A DNA stretch of 64,000 nt from an uncultured Acetobacteraceae bacterium (GTDB taxonomy: Bacteria > Pseudomonadota > Alphaproteobacteria > Acetobacterales > Acetobacteraceae): the NCBI GenBank assembly GCA_937873095.1, contig CALMVI010000040.1:1-64000 (forward strand), read 5' to 3'. The position numbers and the translations under genes were made by a program. Of the stretch, positions 17,489-26,205 are shown piece after piece. Below the pieces are notes generated by a model. The model did no database searches and had not been told where the DNA came from. It saw nothing but the letters and a program-made list of their open reading frames with translations. Within the stretch, counting starts at the first letter, position 1, and each line of letters opens with the position of its first letter.

Positions 17489-19224
17489 CCCTGGCTCACG
17501 AAGCTGCGCCGCGCGGCCATGGCGTCGCGGTTCCTGGCGATCGCCGCATCGGTCTCGGCGGCTTCGGCCAGCAGCGCGGCCACCTCCTCCTCCTCCTGCT
17601 CCAGCGTCATCCGCAGCTCCTCGATCTGCCGCTCCACCGCCTGGCGCCGCCGCTGGTGCTCGCGCCGGCGCTGCTCGATCGCGCGGAGCCGCCGCGTTCC
17701 CTCGGCACGCTCCATCGCCTCCTGCGCCTCGCGCGCGGTTCCGGTCAGCACGCCGGCGGGCCCGACATAGGCGCTGGTCAGGACCACGCCGCGGTCGGTG
17801 ATCCTGTACTCGCGCATCTGGTTGGAGTGGTTCATGCCCCTGGACTTGATGATGTAGAGGATGCGGTCGCGCTCCCCGTTGGCTTCCACGTCCAGCAGCT
17901 TGATCCAGGCGTCCATCAGCGAGGAGAGCCCCTGGTCGGTCGCTTCGGCGATCGACCCGTCGGTGCGCAGGCTGGTGAACAGGCCGGTGATGCCGCGCGC
18001 CTTGAGCATGTCCACCATGCGAAGCAGCGTCGCATGCACCTGGACGGCCGGGCCGCGGAAGGCGGAGAGCGGATCGATGACGACGGTCGTCGGGCGGAAC
18101 CGCTCCAGCGCGCGATACATGCGCGCCAGATGCATCTCCAGCCCGAACAGGCTCGGACGGGCCGGCTCGAATTGCAGCAGCCCCTGGTCGGCACGCTGCC
18201 TTAGGTCGATGCCGACCGAACCGGCATTGCGGCAGATCTCGCGCGCGCTCTCCTCCAGGACGAAATACAGGCAGCGCTCGCCGCGTGCGCAGGTCGCCTC
18301 GGCGAAATGGGAGGCCAGCGTGGTCTTGCCGGTCCCCGCGACGCCGGACAGCAGGATGCTCGACCCGCGATAGAACCCGCGATGCTGGAGCATGTCGTCC
18401 AGACCCGAGATGCCGGTGCCGACAACCGTCGAGTCCACGTCGCGCTCCAGGCCGGACGAGGTGATCGGCAGGACGCTGATGCCGAGGTCGTCGATCAGGA
18501 ACGGATACTCGTTGGTGCCGTGCGCCGAGCCGCGATACTTCACCACGCGCAGCCGCCGGGTGGTGATCTGGTCGTCCACCCGGTTGTCGAGCAGGATGAC
18601 GCAGTCCGAGACGTATTCCTCGAGCCCGTGGCGGGTCAGCTGGCCTTCGCCGCGCTCGCCCGTGATGACGGCGGTCAGGTTGCGTTCCTTCAGCCAGCCA
18701 AACAGCCGGCGCAGCTCTGCCCGCAGGATCGAAGGGTCGGTGAAGCCGGAAAACAGGGTCTCGATGGTGTCGAGCACGACGCGCCTGGCGCCTATGCTGT
18801 CGACCGCAAAGCCCAGGCGGACGAACAGTCCTTCGAGGTCGTACTCGCCCGATTCCTCGATTTCGGACCGTTCCACCCGCACGTGGTCGATGGCCAGGCG
18901 GCGCGAGGCGACCAGGCCCTGCAGGTCGTAGCCGAGCGAGGCGACGTTGGCTTCGAGATCCTCGACCCGCTCCTCGAAGCTCATGAACACGCCCGGCTCG
19001 TCGTGCAGCGTCGCCCCGTTGACCAGGAAGGTGGTGGCGAACAGCGTCTTGCCGCAGCCCGCGGCGCCGCAGACCAGGGTGGGCCGGCCGGCCGGCAACC
19101 CGCCCAGCGTGATCTCGTCGAAGCCCAGTATGCCGGTAGGCGCCTTGAGCAGCCCGGCACGGTATGCCTGGGGTGAGCGGTCCTCGGTCATCGGTCGGAG
19201 CAGCACCTTGATTGCCTCCGCCAC
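17485..19224 (-). CDS. kaiC: KaiC-like double RecA ATPase/autokinase
   Basis: This 579-residue protein has two RecA/KaiC domains. CI has Walker A GAAGCGKT (53-60) and the catalytic pair E84-E85; CII has Walker A GVAGTGKT (294-301) and E324-E325. Aligning the CII tail with cyanobacterial KaiC (TDSHISTITD), the segment here is [10 protein letters not shown]. The phosphorylated Ser/Thr pair therefore corresponds to S434-S435, a Ser-Ser pair. A C-terminal coiled coil rich in E, R and Q (about 495-560) replaces the cyanobacterial A-loop/KaiA-binding tail, and no kaiA is present. It is first in the operon. ATG 19224 is used; M12 (19191) is an alternative. Confidence 0.94.
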   Translation of the reverse strand: MAEAIKVLLRPMTEDRSPQAYRAGLLKAPTGILGFDEITLGGLPAGRPTLVCGAAGCGKTLFATTFLVNGATLHDEPGVFMSFEERVEDLEANVASLGYDLQGLVASRRLAIDHVRVERSEIEESGEYDLEGLFVRLGFAVDSIGARRVVLDTIETLFSGFTDPSILRAELRRLFGWLKERNLTAVITGERGEGQLTRHGLEEYVSDCVILLDNRVDDQITTRRLRVVKYRGSAHGTNEYPFLIDDLGISVLPITSSGLERDVDSTVVGTGISGLDDMLQHRGFYRGSSILLSGVAGTGKTTLASHFAEATCARGERCLYFVLEESAREICRNAGSVGIDLRQRADQGLLQFEPARPSLFGLEMHLARMYRALERFRPTTVVIDPLSAFRGPAVQVHATLLRMVDMLKARGITGLFTSLRTDGSIAEATDQGLSSLMDAWIKLLDVEANGERDRILYIIKSRGMNHSNQMREYRITDRGVVLTSAYVGPAGVLTGTAREAQEAMERAEGTRRLRAIEQRRREHQRRRQAVERQIEELRMTLEQEEEEVAALLAEAAETDAAIARNRDAMAARRSFVSQG

Positions 19225-19379
19225 GTTGTAGAGGTTTCCCTAGGCGGCGCCAGCGCTGCCCGGCGAAAACGCCGATTGTGTCCGAAGACGAGGCATGGTC
19301 TGCTTCGTGGTGCGCTCGACGCGACCGCACCGGATGGAGCACAGGCCGTTGCGGCTGCAGAGCGGGCATCGCACCACAT

Positions 19380-19430
19380 GAGCGCGCGAGTCATATGAGC
19401 GCGGGCGTCACATGAGCGCGGGCGTCACAT
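19380..19430 (+). repeat. 17-bp tandem repeat, three units, overlapping a start codon
   Basis: The 17-bp unit GAGCGCGGGCGTCACAT occurs at 19397-19413 and 19414-19430 identically. A diverged unit lies at 19380-19396, and a partial GAGCGCAAG follows. Each junction creates ATGAGCGC, and the last ATG is the start of the 85-residue gene. Unit gain or loss would change the leader but always restore an ATG. Confidence 0.85.
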
Positions 19431-19686
19431 GAGCGCAAGCGGGGCCGCGGAGCGGATGGCGGAGCTGGAAAAGCTTATCTCCAGCGTCCGTCACGACGTG
19501 TGCGGCGCGCTGACCCCGGCGCTGATGGTGGCGGACAGCCTGCAGTCGCACGCCGACCCCGCCGTGCAGCGTGCGGGGGCGAAGATCGCCCAGTCGATCA
19601 TGCGGGCGACGACGATGCTGAAAGCCACGCGCGAGGCCGTGCCGCCGATGCGGCACGCGGCGGGGGCGGACCGGCCGGGCGGGTAG
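19429..19686 (+). CDS. Small DHp-like (histidine phosphotransfer half) protein
   Basis: This 85-residue protein's MAELEKLISSVRHDVCGALTPALMVADSLQSHADPAVQRAGAKIAQSIMRATTMLKATRE resembles the two-helix dimerisation/phosphoacceptor domain of a histidine kinase. The H-box-like region is VRHDVCGALTPAL, with H22. No ATPase domain follows; the ORF simply ends. It diverges from the Kai operon across a 204-base spacer, so it could be a phosphotransfer or dimerisation partner of the Kai kinase (inference). The start is ambiguous because four ATGAGCGC copies precede it. Confidence 0.6.
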   Translation: MSASGAAERMAELEKLISSVRHDVCGALTPALMVADSLQSHADPAVQRAGAKIAQSIMRATTMLKATREAVPPMRHAAGADRPGG

Positions 19687-19723
19687 CGCGTCTGGCGGGA
19701 GGGCTGCATGATGCAGCCGGCCC

Positions 19724-21307
19724 ATGACCCCGCTTGAACGCCAGATCATCGACGAGCACCGCGCCGGACGGCTCAGCCGCAGGATGTTCCTCCGGCACGC
19801 GTCCAGGATCGGCCTGCTCGCGGCACTGCCTGCACCTGCGGCGGCGCTGGGACGGCCGGGTGCCACCGTACGCGTCGCCTCCCAGGTGCCGTCGGGCGCG
19901 CTCGAGCCGTTGACGGTCTCCGAGATCGGCGGCCTGGCGATGCTGTGCCAGACCGGCGAGTTCCTCATCTTCGACGGTTCGGACCTGGTCCTGCGCCCGT
20001 CGCTTGCGACCGGCTGGACGCCCGATGCCGATTGCTCGACCTGGACGTTCACCCTTCGCCCGGGCGTGAAGTTCCATGACGGCCAGGCGTTCGGCGCGGC
20101 CGACGTGGTGGCGACGATGGACCGTCTCTGCGACCCGAGGCAGGGATCGAACGCGCTGTCGGTGCTGCGCGGCGTGCTCTCGCCAGGCGGCACCAGGCGC
20201 ATCGACGAGCTGACCGTGCGGTTCGAGCTCGACGCGCCGAACGGCAATTTTCCGTATTACGTGTCGTCGGACAACTACAACGCGATCATGCTGCCGGCGA
20301 ACTACGCGGGCGATTTCGAGGCGAACTTCAACGGCACGGGACCGTTCCGGTTGGAGCGCTACGCGGCCAAGCAGGGAGCGAGCTTCGTCCGCAACCCGGC
20401 CTATTGGGGCCGCGCGGCCCTGCCGGCGCGGACCGAGTTCACGTTCTTCACCGACCAGCAGCCGCAGATCCTGGCGCTCGAGGACGACCAGGTGGACGCG
20501 ATCGTGCAGATCTCGGTGCAGGGGGCGCAGGGCCTGCTGCGCGACCCGGACGTGCGGATCATCGACATCCCCGCTTCCACCCACCGGCAGATACACCTGC
20601 GCTGCGACCAGGGCCCGCTCGCCGACAGGCGGGTAAGGCAGGCGATCGCGCTGTGCCTGGACCGGCCTGGCATCCTGCACGGGCTGTTCCAGGGGCGCGC
20701 CCGTCTCGGCAACGACTCGCCGTTCGACCCGATGTTCGCCTCGACCGACCGTTCGGTGCCGCAGCGCAGGAAGGACCTGTCGCGGGCCATGGCGCTGATG
20801 AACGAGGCGGGGCATGCGGACGGGTTCGAGACGACCCTGACCACCGAGCGGCAGCAGGAGATACCGGACCTGGCCGTGCTGGTGCAGAACGCCTGCGGGC
20901 AGATCGGCATACGGGTCGGGCTGCGCATCGAGGACCCCGGCACCTATTACGGCACCGCGCAGTTCGGCCGGTCGGACTGGCTCGACAGCGCGATCGGCAT
21001 CACCGATTACGGGCATCGCGGCGTGCCCAACGTCAACCTGGCGGCGCCCTATCTCAGCAACGGCGCCTGGAATGCCGCGCATTTCCGCAGCGCAGAGTAC
21101 GACCGGCTGGTGGCCGGCTACATCGCGGCCACCGACCTGTCGGCACAGCGCGTGCTTGCGGGCAGGATACAGACCCTGCTGCTGGACGAGACGCCGGTGA
21201 TCATTCCGTATTTCTACGACTACATCTGCGCCACCGGCCCGACCGTCACCGGCGTCGCCGTCAGCGGCCTGTCGCAGATCTTCCTGCAGGACGCGGCGCT
21301 GTCCTGA
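19724..21307 (+). CDS. ABC transporter substrate-binding protein, peptide/nickel family (SBP_bac_5)
   Basis: This is a 527-residue periplasmic binding protein. The N-terminus LSRRMFLRHASRIGLLAALPAPAAALG is a Tat-type signal. The family segments LATGWTPDADCSTWTFTLRPGVKFHDGQAFGAADVVATMDR and HRQIHLRCDQGPLADRRVRQAIALCLDR are typical of DppA/OppA/NikA-like proteins. The ligand is unknown: a peptide, opine or other amine-containing compound. Its TGA overlaps the permease ATG by one base, starting a four-gene importer operon (SBP, two permeases, double ATPase). Confidence 0.9.
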   Translation: MTPLERQIIDEHRAGRLSRRMFLRHASRIGLLAALPAPAAALGRPGATVRVASQVPSGALEPLTVSEIGGLAMLCQTGEFLIFDGSDLVLRPSLATGWTPDADCSTWTFTLRPGVKFHDGQAFGAADVVATMDRLCDPRQGSNALSVLRGVLSPGGTRRIDELTVRFELDAPNGNFPYYVSSDNYNAIMLPANYAGDFEANFNGTGPFRLERYAAKQGASFVRNPAYWGRAALPARTEFTFFTDQQPQILALEDDQVDAIVQISVQGAQGLLRDPDVRIIDIPASTHRQIHLRCDQGPLADRRVRQAIALCLDRPGILHGLFQGRARLGNDSPFDPMFASTDRSVPQRRKDLSRAMALMNEAGHADGFETTLTTERQQEIPDLAVLVQNACGQIGIRVGLRIEDPGTYYGTAQFGRSDWLDSAIGITDYGHRGVPNVNLAAPYLSNGAWNAAHFRSAEYDRLVAGYIAATDLSAQRVLAGRIQTLLLDETPVIIPYFYDYICATGPTVTGVAVSGLSQIFLQDAALS

Positions 21308-22248
21308 TGGGCCGCAAGCTGCGCATGGTGGCGGTCCGCTGCGCGCTGAGCGGGCTGACGCTGCTGCTGCTGAGCGCCGTGGTGTTCGCGGCCGGCCAGG
21401 TGCTGCCGGGCGATGTCGGCCGGTCCATCCTCGGTCCGCTGGCCGACGCCCGGGCGGTCGCCGCACTCGACCACCAGCTCGGCGCGGACGCGCCGCCGCT
21501 GCTGATGTATGCGCGCTGGATCGGCCACCTGCTGCAGGGCGACATGGGGGTGTCGTACGCCTATCGCAGCCCGGTCGCGCCCTTCATCGTCCGCGCGCTG
21601 GGCAAGTCCTCGGCCCTGGCCGCGGTTACGCTGGCGCTCGTCGTTCCGCTGTCGGTGGGCGCGGGCATCCTGGCCGCGTCCAGGCGCGGGCGCTGGCAGG
21701 ACCGGCTGGTCAACCTGGGCGGCCTGTCGCTGACGGTGGTGCCGGAGTTCGTCTCCGGCATCCTGCTGATCCTGGTGTTCGGCGTGTGGCTGCGCTGGCT
21801 GCCGATCTCGGCCAACACGAGGCCCGGCACCGGCGCGCCGGAACAGCTCCGCCACCTGATCCTGCCGGCGCTGCCGCTGGTGCTGGTGCTGTTCGGCTAC
21901 ATCGCCCGCATCACCAGGGCCGGCATGATCGAGGCGCTGGACGCCGACTACACGCGAACCGCGACACTGAAGGGCCTGCGCCGAAGCCAAGTGATCCTGC
22001 GCCACGTGCTGCGCAACGCGCTGCTGCCGACCATCACCGTCATCGCCGCCCAGACGAGCTACCTGCTGGGCGGCCTGGTGGTGGTCGAGACGCTGTTCCG
22101 CTACCAGGGCATCGGCAGCCTGATCCTGACCGCCGCGCACGGCAAGGACTACCCCATGCTGGAAGCCGGCATTCTGACCGTGGGCGCCGCCTACATCCTG
22201 TCCGCCATCCTGGCCGACGCCCTAGTCGCCATGCTCGACCCCAGATGA
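21307..22248 (+). CDS. ABC transporter permease, DppB/OppB-like
   Basis: This is a 313-residue inner-membrane permease with about six helices. The cytoplasmic EAA loop reads EALDADYTRTATLKGLRRSQVILRHVLRNALLP, as in binding-protein-dependent peptide/nickel importers, where it contacts the ATPase. The first 25 residues include TM1 (LSGLTLLLLSAVVFAAGQVLPGD), the usual DppB start. ATG 21307 overlaps the upstream TGA; the longer track ORF from 20404 is a shadow of the binding-protein gene. Confidence 0.92.
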   Translation: MGRKLRMVAVRCALSGLTLLLLSAVVFAAGQVLPGDVGRSILGPLADARAVAALDHQLGADAPPLLMYARWIGHLLQGDMGVSYAYRSPVAPFIVRALGKSSALAAVTLALVVPLSVGAGILAASRRGRWQDRLVNLGGLSLTVVPEFVSGILLILVFGVWLRWLPISANTRPGTGAPEQLRHLILPALPLVLVLFGYIARITRAGMIEALDADYTRTATLKGLRRSQVILRHVLRNALLPTITVIAAQTSYLLGGLVVVETLFRYQGIGSLILTAAHGKDYPMLEAGILTVGAAYILSAILADALVAMLDPR

Positions 22249-23069
22249 CCCAAAAGCTTTTTGGTTCTTTTTCTCGAAAAAGAACGTCCTTTCTTTTTGG
22301 CCTGCTCGTACTGGCTTTCTGGGTGGCCTGCGCGTTCGTCGGTCCGTTTGTCGTCCCGCAAGACCCCTATGCCGACGACCTGATGAACGCGCTAGCCCCG
22401 CCCTCCGCCGAGCACTGGTTCGGCACCGACCAGATCGGCAGGGACGTGTTTTCCCGGGTCATCGCCGGCGCCAGGCCCATCCTGTCGGTCGCACCCGCCG
22501 CGACCTTCCTTGCGGCCCTGTGCGGCACCATGCTCGGCCTGGTCACCGGCTATGCCGGCGGCTGGGTGGACACGGTGCTGAGCCGGCTGGTCGAGGTGAT
22601 CCTTGCGCTGCCGCTGATCGTGGTGGCGTTGCTGGTGCTGGTGGCGCTGGGACCGTCCTCGCTGAACGCGACCCTGGTGATCGCGCTGGTGTTCACGCCG
22701 ATCATCGCGCGCACGGTGCGCAGCGCGGTGCTGGCCGAGTGCAAGCTGGACTACGTTCCGGCGGCCCAGCTGCGCGACGAGACGGCGCTGCACATCATGT
22801 TCGTGGAAATCCTGCCCAACGTCCTGCCGCCCATCGTGGTGGAGGTCACCGTGCGGCTGGGATACGCCATCTTCACGGTGGCCTCGCTGAGCTTCCTGGG
22901 CTTCGGCATCCAGCCGCCCTCTCCCGACTGGGGGCTGTCGATCGCCGAGAATTACGGGCTCATCGTCGGCGGCTATGGCTGGACGGTGGGCTTCGCCGCG
23001 CTCGCCACCGCGTCGCTGGTGATCGGCGTGAACCTGGTGGCCGAGGGTCTGCAGGACGCGGCACGGTGA
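22245..23069 (+). CDS. ABC transporter permease, DppC/OppC-like, with a repeat-encoded N-terminus
   Basis: This 274-residue second permease has LGPFVVPQDPY-type early residues (VGPFVVPQDPYADD), then HWFGTDQIGRDVFSRVIAGARPILSVA, which is diagnostic of DppC, and the EAA loop at about 160-190. ATG 22245 overlaps the DppB-like stop (ATGA) and no later start fits. Codons 3-13 (QKLFGSFSRKR) are encoded by a 35-bp family B palindrome identical to the non-coding copy at 12500. The usual DppC cytoplasmic N-terminus is therefore replaced by element-derived sequence immediately before TM1. The positive charges (SRKRTS) keep the cytoplasmic orientation plausible. Confidence 0.9.
   Translation: MTQKLFGSFSRKRTSFLFGLLVLAFWVACAFVGPFVVPQDPYADDLMNALAPPSAEHWFGTDQIGRDVFSRVIAGARPILSVAPAATFLAALCGTMLGLVTGYAGGWVDTVLSRLVEVILALPLIVVALLVLVALGPSSLNATLVIALVFTPIIARTVRSAVLAECKLDYVPAAQLRDETALHIMFVEILPNVLPPIVVEVTVRLGYAIFTVASLSFLGFGIQPPSPDWGLSIAENYGLIVGGYGWTVGFAALATASLVIGVNLVAEGLQDAAR
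22251..22285 (+). repeat. Family B hairpin element, copy 3 (inside a coding sequence)
   Basis: This 35-bp element is identical to copy 2 (12500-12534). Here it starts six bases after the A of the ATG of the DppC-like gene and is translated as QKLFGSFSRKR plus one base. The stem is GTTCTTTTTC-tc-GAAAAAGAAC. Confidence 0.88.
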
Positions 23070-25036
23070 GCCCGCCCGCCCTGTCGCTGGCAGGCCTGTC
23101 CGTGTCCTACGGCCGGACGCCCATCCTGCGCGGGCTGTCGTTCGAGATTGCGCCCGGCGCGTGTTTCGGCCTGGTGGGCGAGTCCGGCTGCGGCAAGTCC
23201 ACCGCGGCGTTCGCAGCGTTGCGCGCGCTCCCGCCGGCGGGACGGGTCACCGCCGGCCAAATCGGCATCGACGGGCAGGACGTGCTCTCTCTCTCACGCG
23301 CGGGGCTGCGGCAGCTTTGGGCACGGCGCGTGTCGATGGTGTACCAGGACCCGAGCCGCGCGCTGAACCCCACGCTGACGGTCGGCGTCCAGCTGGCCGA
23401 GGCGTTCACCGTGCTGGGCGCGCCAGACCCGATGGCGCGCGCGGAGGCCATGCTGGCCCGCGTGCAGGTGCCCTCGCCGCGCCGGCTGCTGGCGGCCTAC
23501 CCGCACCAGCTGTCGGGCGGCACGCAGCAGCGCGTGGTGATCGCGATGGCGCTGGCCAAGAACCCGTCCCTGCTCGTCCTGGACGAGCCGACGACGGGGC
23601 TGGACGCGACGGTGGAGGCCGAGATCCTGGACCTGGTGGACGCGCTGCGCCGGGAGCAGGGCACCGCCGTGCTGCTGATCAGCCACAACCTGCCGATGGT
23701 GGCGCGCATGTGCGACCGGATCGGCGTGCTCTACGCCGGCATCCTGGTGGAGCAGGGCGAGGCCGGCGAGGTGCTGGGCGCGCCCTCGCACCCCTACACC
23801 GCGCGGCTGGTCGCGTGCCTGCCCGGCGCCGGGCGACGCAAGCGGGACGGCCCGCTGCAGACCATCGCGGGCGGGCTGCCCGCGCCCGGCGCGGCGCTGG
23901 CCCCTTGCGCGTTCGCGCCGCGCTGCGACCGGCGCGAGGCTGTGTGCCTGTCCACCCCGCCGCCCGAACGCTGGACCGGCCTGCACATGGCGCTGTGCCA
24001 TTTCACCCCGCCATTCCCGGCGCCGCCCGGCCTGTCCGCGGGCGCGCCCGCGGAGGCCGGCGCGCGGCCGGTGCTGGCGGCCCGCCACCTGTCGAAGACC
24101 TATGCCGGCCCGGGCGGAGCGGTGCGCGCCGTGGACGATGCCAGCCTGACGCTGGCGGCGGGCGAGACGCTGGGCCTGGTGGGCGAGTCGGGCAGCGGCA
24201 AGACCACGCTCGCCCGTCTCCTGCTTGGCCTGACCGCGCCCGACCCGGGCGGGACGCTGACGCTGGACGATGCGGCCCTGGGCCCGACCATACGGTCGCG
24301 CAGCCGGAACGACCGGCGCGCCATCCAGATCATCTTCCAGAACCCCGACTCCGCGCTGAACCGCGCGCAGCGCGTGCGGTCCATCCTGACCCGTCCGCTG
24401 GTCCGGCTCGCAGGCCTGTCCGGCCGCGCGCTGACGGCGGCGCTGTCGGAGCTCGCCCAGGGCGTCCGGCTGGGGGAGGCGCACCTGGCCATGCGCCCCC
24501 GCGCGCTGTCGGGCGGGCTGAAGCAGCGGGCGGCCATCGCGCGCGCCTTTGCCGGACGGCCGCGGGTGGTGATCTGCGACGAGCCAACCTCGGCGCTCGA
24601 CGTGTCGGTGCAGGCCGCCATCCTCAACCTGCTCGCCGGGCTGCAGGCGCGCGACGGCGTGTCCTACGTGTTCATCTCGCACGACCTGGCGGTGGTGCGC
24701 TACCTGGCCGACCGGATCGCGGTCATGTACCTGGGCCAGATGCTGGAGGTCGGTCCGGCGGAGGACGTGCTGGCCGGGCCGCACCATCCCTACACCGCGG
24801 CCCTCGTATCGGCATCCACGGCCGCGACGCGCATCCGCCTGAAGGGCGAGATGCCGGCTCCCGGTGCGGTGCAGGCCGGGTGCGTGTTCCAGGCGAACTG
24901 CCCACGCAAGATCGGACCGGTCTGCGAGAATGTGCGGCCGCCCTTCGATCCGGACGCCGTGCACCCGGTCCGCTGCCATCTGCCGGCGGGCGAGCTGCCG
25001 AGGGTCGACCGGCGGCTTGCGGGAGCGAATAGCTAG
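23066..25036 (+). CDS. Fused double ATP-binding protein of peptide/nickel ABC importer (DppD-DppF-like)
   Basis: This 656-residue protein has two ABC domains in one chain. The N-terminal domain has Walker A GESGCGKS, signature LSGGTQQR and Walker B LLVLDEPTTGLD. The C-terminal domain has Walker A GESGSGKT, signature LSGGLKQR and Walker B VVICDEPTSALD. Each half ends in the oligopeptide-transporter C-terminal region with cysteines (CAFAPRCDRREAVC; CVFQANCPRKIGPVC), which in the family can bind an iron-sulfur cluster. GTG 23066 overlaps the permease stop (GTGA). It energises the importer encoded by 19724-23069. Confidence 0.93.
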   Translation: MSPPALSLAGLSVSYGRTPILRGLSFEIAPGACFGLVGESGCGKSTAAFAALRALPPAGRVTAGQIGIDGQDVLSLSRAGLRQLWARRVSMVYQDPSRALNPTLTVGVQLAEAFTVLGAPDPMARAEAMLARVQVPSPRRLLAAYPHQLSGGTQQRVVIAMALAKNPSLLVLDEPTTGLDATVEAEILDLVDALRREQGTAVLLISHNLPMVARMCDRIGVLYAGILVEQGEAGEVLGAPSHPYTARLVACLPGAGRRKRDGPLQTIAGGLPAPGAALAPCAFAPRCDRREAVCLSTPPPERWTGLHMALCHFTPPFPAPPGLSAGAPAEAGARPVLAARHLSKTYAGPGGAVRAVDDASLTLAAGETLGLVGESGSGKTTLARLLLGLTAPDPGGTLTLDDAALGPTIRSRSRNDRRAIQIIFQNPDSALNRAQRVRSILTRPLVRLAGLSGRALTAALSELAQGVRLGEAHLAMRPRALSGGLKQRAAIARAFAGRPRVVICDEPTSALDVSVQAAILNLLAGLQARDGVSYVFISHDLAVVRYLADRIAVMYLGQMLEVGPAEDVLAGPHHPYTAALVSASTAATRIRLKGEMPAPGAVQAGCVFQANCPRKIGPVCENVRPPFDPDAVHPVRCHLPAGELPRVDRRLAGANS

Positions 25037-25042
25037 CCGCGG

Positions 25043-25306
25043 TCACACCCATTGCCGCCGAAGGTCGACCAGGTGCAGCACCAGCGCGCCGAGCAGGCCG
25101 CCCGAGACGAACCCCCACCACGCGCCGCCGAGCGCGAGACGCATCGCCAGCACCAGGCATAGTCCCGAGCCGAGGTTCCACACCAGCCCGGACGGCGCCA
25201 CGCCGCGCCCGCGCACCCGAAACAGCAGCACCAGCGCCATCCCCTCGCACAGCATGCCGGCCAGGATGAAATCCAGCACCCGGCCATGCGCCATCAGCGC
25301 CGTCAC
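25043..25306 (-). CDS. Small membrane protein in the bch operon
   Basis: This 87-residue protein has about three hydrophobic segments (VLDFILAGMLCEGMALVLLF, LVWNLGSGLCLVLAMRLAL, GFVSGGLLGALVLHLV). GTG 25306 overlaps the bchO stop (GTGA), so it is the fourth gene of bchI-bchD-bchO-orf. I do not recognise the family. Its position suggests a membrane role connected with bacteriochlorophyll synthesis or photosynthesis, which is inference only. Confidence 0.75.
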   Translation of the reverse strand: MTALMAHGRVLDFILAGMLCEGMALVLLFRVRGRGVAPSGLVWNLGSGLCLVLAMRLALGGAWWGFVSGGLLGALVLHLVDLRRQWV

Positions 25307-26205
25307 GCCGCCCCCACCGAACGCGCGAACGCCTCGACCGCCGCCGCTGCGCGTTCCGGCGCCTCCTCATGCGCGAGGTGCCCCAGCCCCGCCCAGTGGA
25401 TCACGCGCGCGTGCGGCACCAGCGCCGCCACCCGGTCCGCGTCGCGGGGCGGGATGGCCCTGTCGTTGTCAGCCGCCACCAGCAGCAGAGGGGTCGCCAG
25501 CCGCGGCAGGTCCCTGACGACCGGAACGAGGTCCCAGTTCGCCATCATCCGCAGCGCGCCCGCCGCATGCCCGGGCTCGCGCACCAGCCGCGCGTAGTAT
25601 CCGACGCCCGCCGCATCGAGCCGCGACCCGGTGCCGGCCAGCAGCCGCTCCACCACGCGGGGGTCGCCCGCCCGCCAGGCAAACAGCTGCGGCAGCACCG
25701 GCAGCCCCACCAGCAGGCGCGCGAGCGGCGCGAACACCTGGCCCGCCGGCCCGGCCAGCGGCATGAACGCCCCGTTCAGGCTGACCAGCCCGGCCGGCGC
25801 GATCATCCTGTCGATGCACATGCGCGCGAGAACCGCGGCCCCTGCCGAATGTCCCACGGCCAGCGCCGGCTCGCTGCCGATCGCGTCCAGCAATCCCGCA
25901 AGATCCCTCGCCATCGCCGGCAGCGACAGGCGGTGCCCGCCCGGAACGCTGGTGAAGCCGTGCCCGGGCAGGTCGGGCGCCACCACCCGGAAGTGCCGCA
26001 CCAGATACGGCCAGACGCCGCGCCAGGAATGGGTGGACGCGCCGGTCCCGTGCAGCAGCAGCATGACGGGTGCCGTGTCCGCGCCGCCGACCTGCACGTG
26101 CCATGTCAGCGGCCCCACGCGCAGGAACCGGCTCGCGTCGCGGTTCGGCCAGTCCGCCGCCTGCGCCCAGCGCGCGGGCGGGGCCGCATCGCCGGCCGGG
26201 TTCAC
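25303..26205 (-). CDS. bchO: Alpha/beta hydrolase BchO, magnesium-chelatase-associated
   Basis: This is a 300-residue alpha/beta-fold hydrolase. LLLHGTGASTHSWRGVWPYL is the oxyanion-hole region, VGHSAGAAVLARM the nucleophile elbow (Ser), VAADNDRAIPP the acid region and GLGHLAHEE the His. This is the pattern of BchO, which is always found next to bchD/bchI in anoxygenic phototrophs. Its exact biochemical role is unproven. GTG 26205 overlaps the bchD stop (GTGA); the longer track ORF reads through bchD in another frame. Confidence 0.9.
   Translation of the reverse strand: MNPAGDAAPPARWAQAADWPNRDASRFLRVGPLTWHVQVGGADTAPVMLLLHGTGASTHSWRGVWPYLVRHFRVVAPDLPGHGFTSVPGGHRLSLPAMARDLAGLLDAIGSEPALAVGHSAGAAVLARMCIDRMIAPAGLVSLNGAFMPLAGPAGQVFAPLARLLVGLPVLPQLFAWRAGDPRVVERLLAGTGSRLDAAGVGYYARLVREPGHAAGALRMMANWDLVPVVRDLPRLATPLLLVAADNDRAIPPRDADRVAALVPHARVIHWAGLGHLAHEEAPERAAAAVEAFARSVGAA

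Noticed and set aside
17165-19369. 734-residue minus-strand ORF
   Set aside because: Only its last 107 residues (kaiB) are real; the rest is an out-of-frame reading of kaiC.
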